Source of the DNA: Candidatus Melainabacteria bacterium
GTDB taxonomy: Bacteria > Cyanobacteriota > Vampirovibrionia > Obscuribacterales > Obscuribacteraceae
Length of the DNA: 5,517 nt
Direction of reading: 5' to 3'
Assembly: GCA_014380105.1 (NCBI GenBank)
Contig: JACMKL010000656.1
Coordinates: forward strand, 1 to 5,517
Within the stretch, counting starts at the first letter, position 1. Every line of letters starts with the position of its first letter. The translations under genes were made by a program, and so were the position numbers. Below are positions 5,251 through 5,517 of this stretch, in pieces. A model generated the notes under the pieces. That model was given only the letters and a program-made list of their open reading frames with translations. It was not told the origin of the DNA and made no database searches.

Positions 5251-5517
5251 ACCGGCTTGAGAAATTTCAGGGCTACGTAGTCATTCTTCTCGGCTTTGCC
5301 CTGCCCATCTCGATCTCTTTTGGATGGGGAGTTTTAATTCTTGGGCTTCTTGTCTGGGTCGTCTGCGAGTCTATTCGCTTTGCTGAAAAACGGACTCAAA
5401 ATGCGGCTGAACAAAAAGAACGGACGCCGATAGAAAGCAAATTTCAAGAAAATCTCGTTCGTAGCGCTAAACCCAGCCTGGTAAGCCGTCTTTCACGTGA
5501 AGTTGCTCCTCTTGCCG
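5223..5517 (+). CDS. N-terminus of a membrane protein, possibly O-antigen-ligase-like; 3' end beyond window
   Basis: This frame is open from 5175 to the window end and shifted relative to trpS. I place the start at TTG 5223, giving LAESGSKLVDRLEKFQGY and 98 codons in view; TTG 5202 is an alternative, and neither has a strong Shine-Dalgarno. A hydrophobic block at residues 18-50 contains LLGFALPISISFGWG and then GLLVWVV, enough for one long or two short membrane helices with a Pro-Ile-Ser turn. A charged, Gln/Glu/Lys-rich segment (54-80) follows. The 'aLPiSi' turn near the N-terminus recalls O-antigen ligase/polymerase (Wzy/WaaL-type) proteins, which would place it in the inner membrane in envelope polysaccharide assembly. 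That call rests on one motif and is tentative. Overlap with trpS by 28 bases suggests co-transcription. Confidence 0.6.
   Translation, partial: MAESGSKLVDRLEKFQGYVVILLGFALPISISFGWGVLILGLLVWVVCESIRFAEKRTQNAAEQKERTPIESKFQENLVRSAKPSLVSRLSREVAPLA

Overview
The window looks like ordinary chromosomal DNA from a free-living bacterium of moderate GC content. It holds two runs of genes that diverge from a non-coding stretch near 3650-4080. There are no mobile elements, CRISPR arrays, tRNA or rRNA genes. The primary-type sigma factor lacks region 1.1 and the long insert seen in proteobacterial RpoD, and resembles the compact SigA proteins of cyanobacteria and Gram-positives. The combination of genes would fit a non-photosynthetic relative of cyanobacteria (Vampirovibrionia/Melainabacteria, Obscuribacterales-like). 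This placement is an inference from protein flavour, not a demonstrated assignment.

Left half, minus strand, in transcription order: a 322-residue sigma-70 factor (3636-2668, TTG start with a strong Shine-Dalgarno); a 166-base gap with a GC-rich hairpin followed by a T-run on the opposite strand; an MgtE-type magnesium channel (2501-1122) whose leader contains three competing inverted-repeat arms; a 69-base gap; and the first 350 codons of an acyl-CoA carboxylase carboxyltransferase (beta) subunit (1052 to beyond the window edge).

Right half, plus strand: after a candidate extended -10 promoter and a leader of roughly 90 bases with a hairpin close to the ribosome binding site comes a 37-codon, very basic micro-ORF (4078-4191). 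Tryptophanyl-tRNA synthetase (trpS, 4192-5250, GTG start) follows at once. The micro-ORF and trpS are in the same reading frame and are separated by exactly one TAG codon, which is the most unusual arrangement in the window. An overlapping open frame then encodes the N-terminus of a membrane protein that runs off the right edge; its first hydrophobic block is reminiscent of O-antigen-ligase-type proteins.

The identified genes are housekeeping functions: transcription initiation, Mg2+ uptake, acyl-CoA carboxylation and tRNA charging. Nothing shows that they form one pathway. No clear novel multi-gene system is visible. The points worth follow-up are the micro-ORF/trpS junction, the leaders of trpS and mgtE, the variant pore signature of MgtE, and non-ATG starts at trpS, the sigma gene and probably the right-edge gene.
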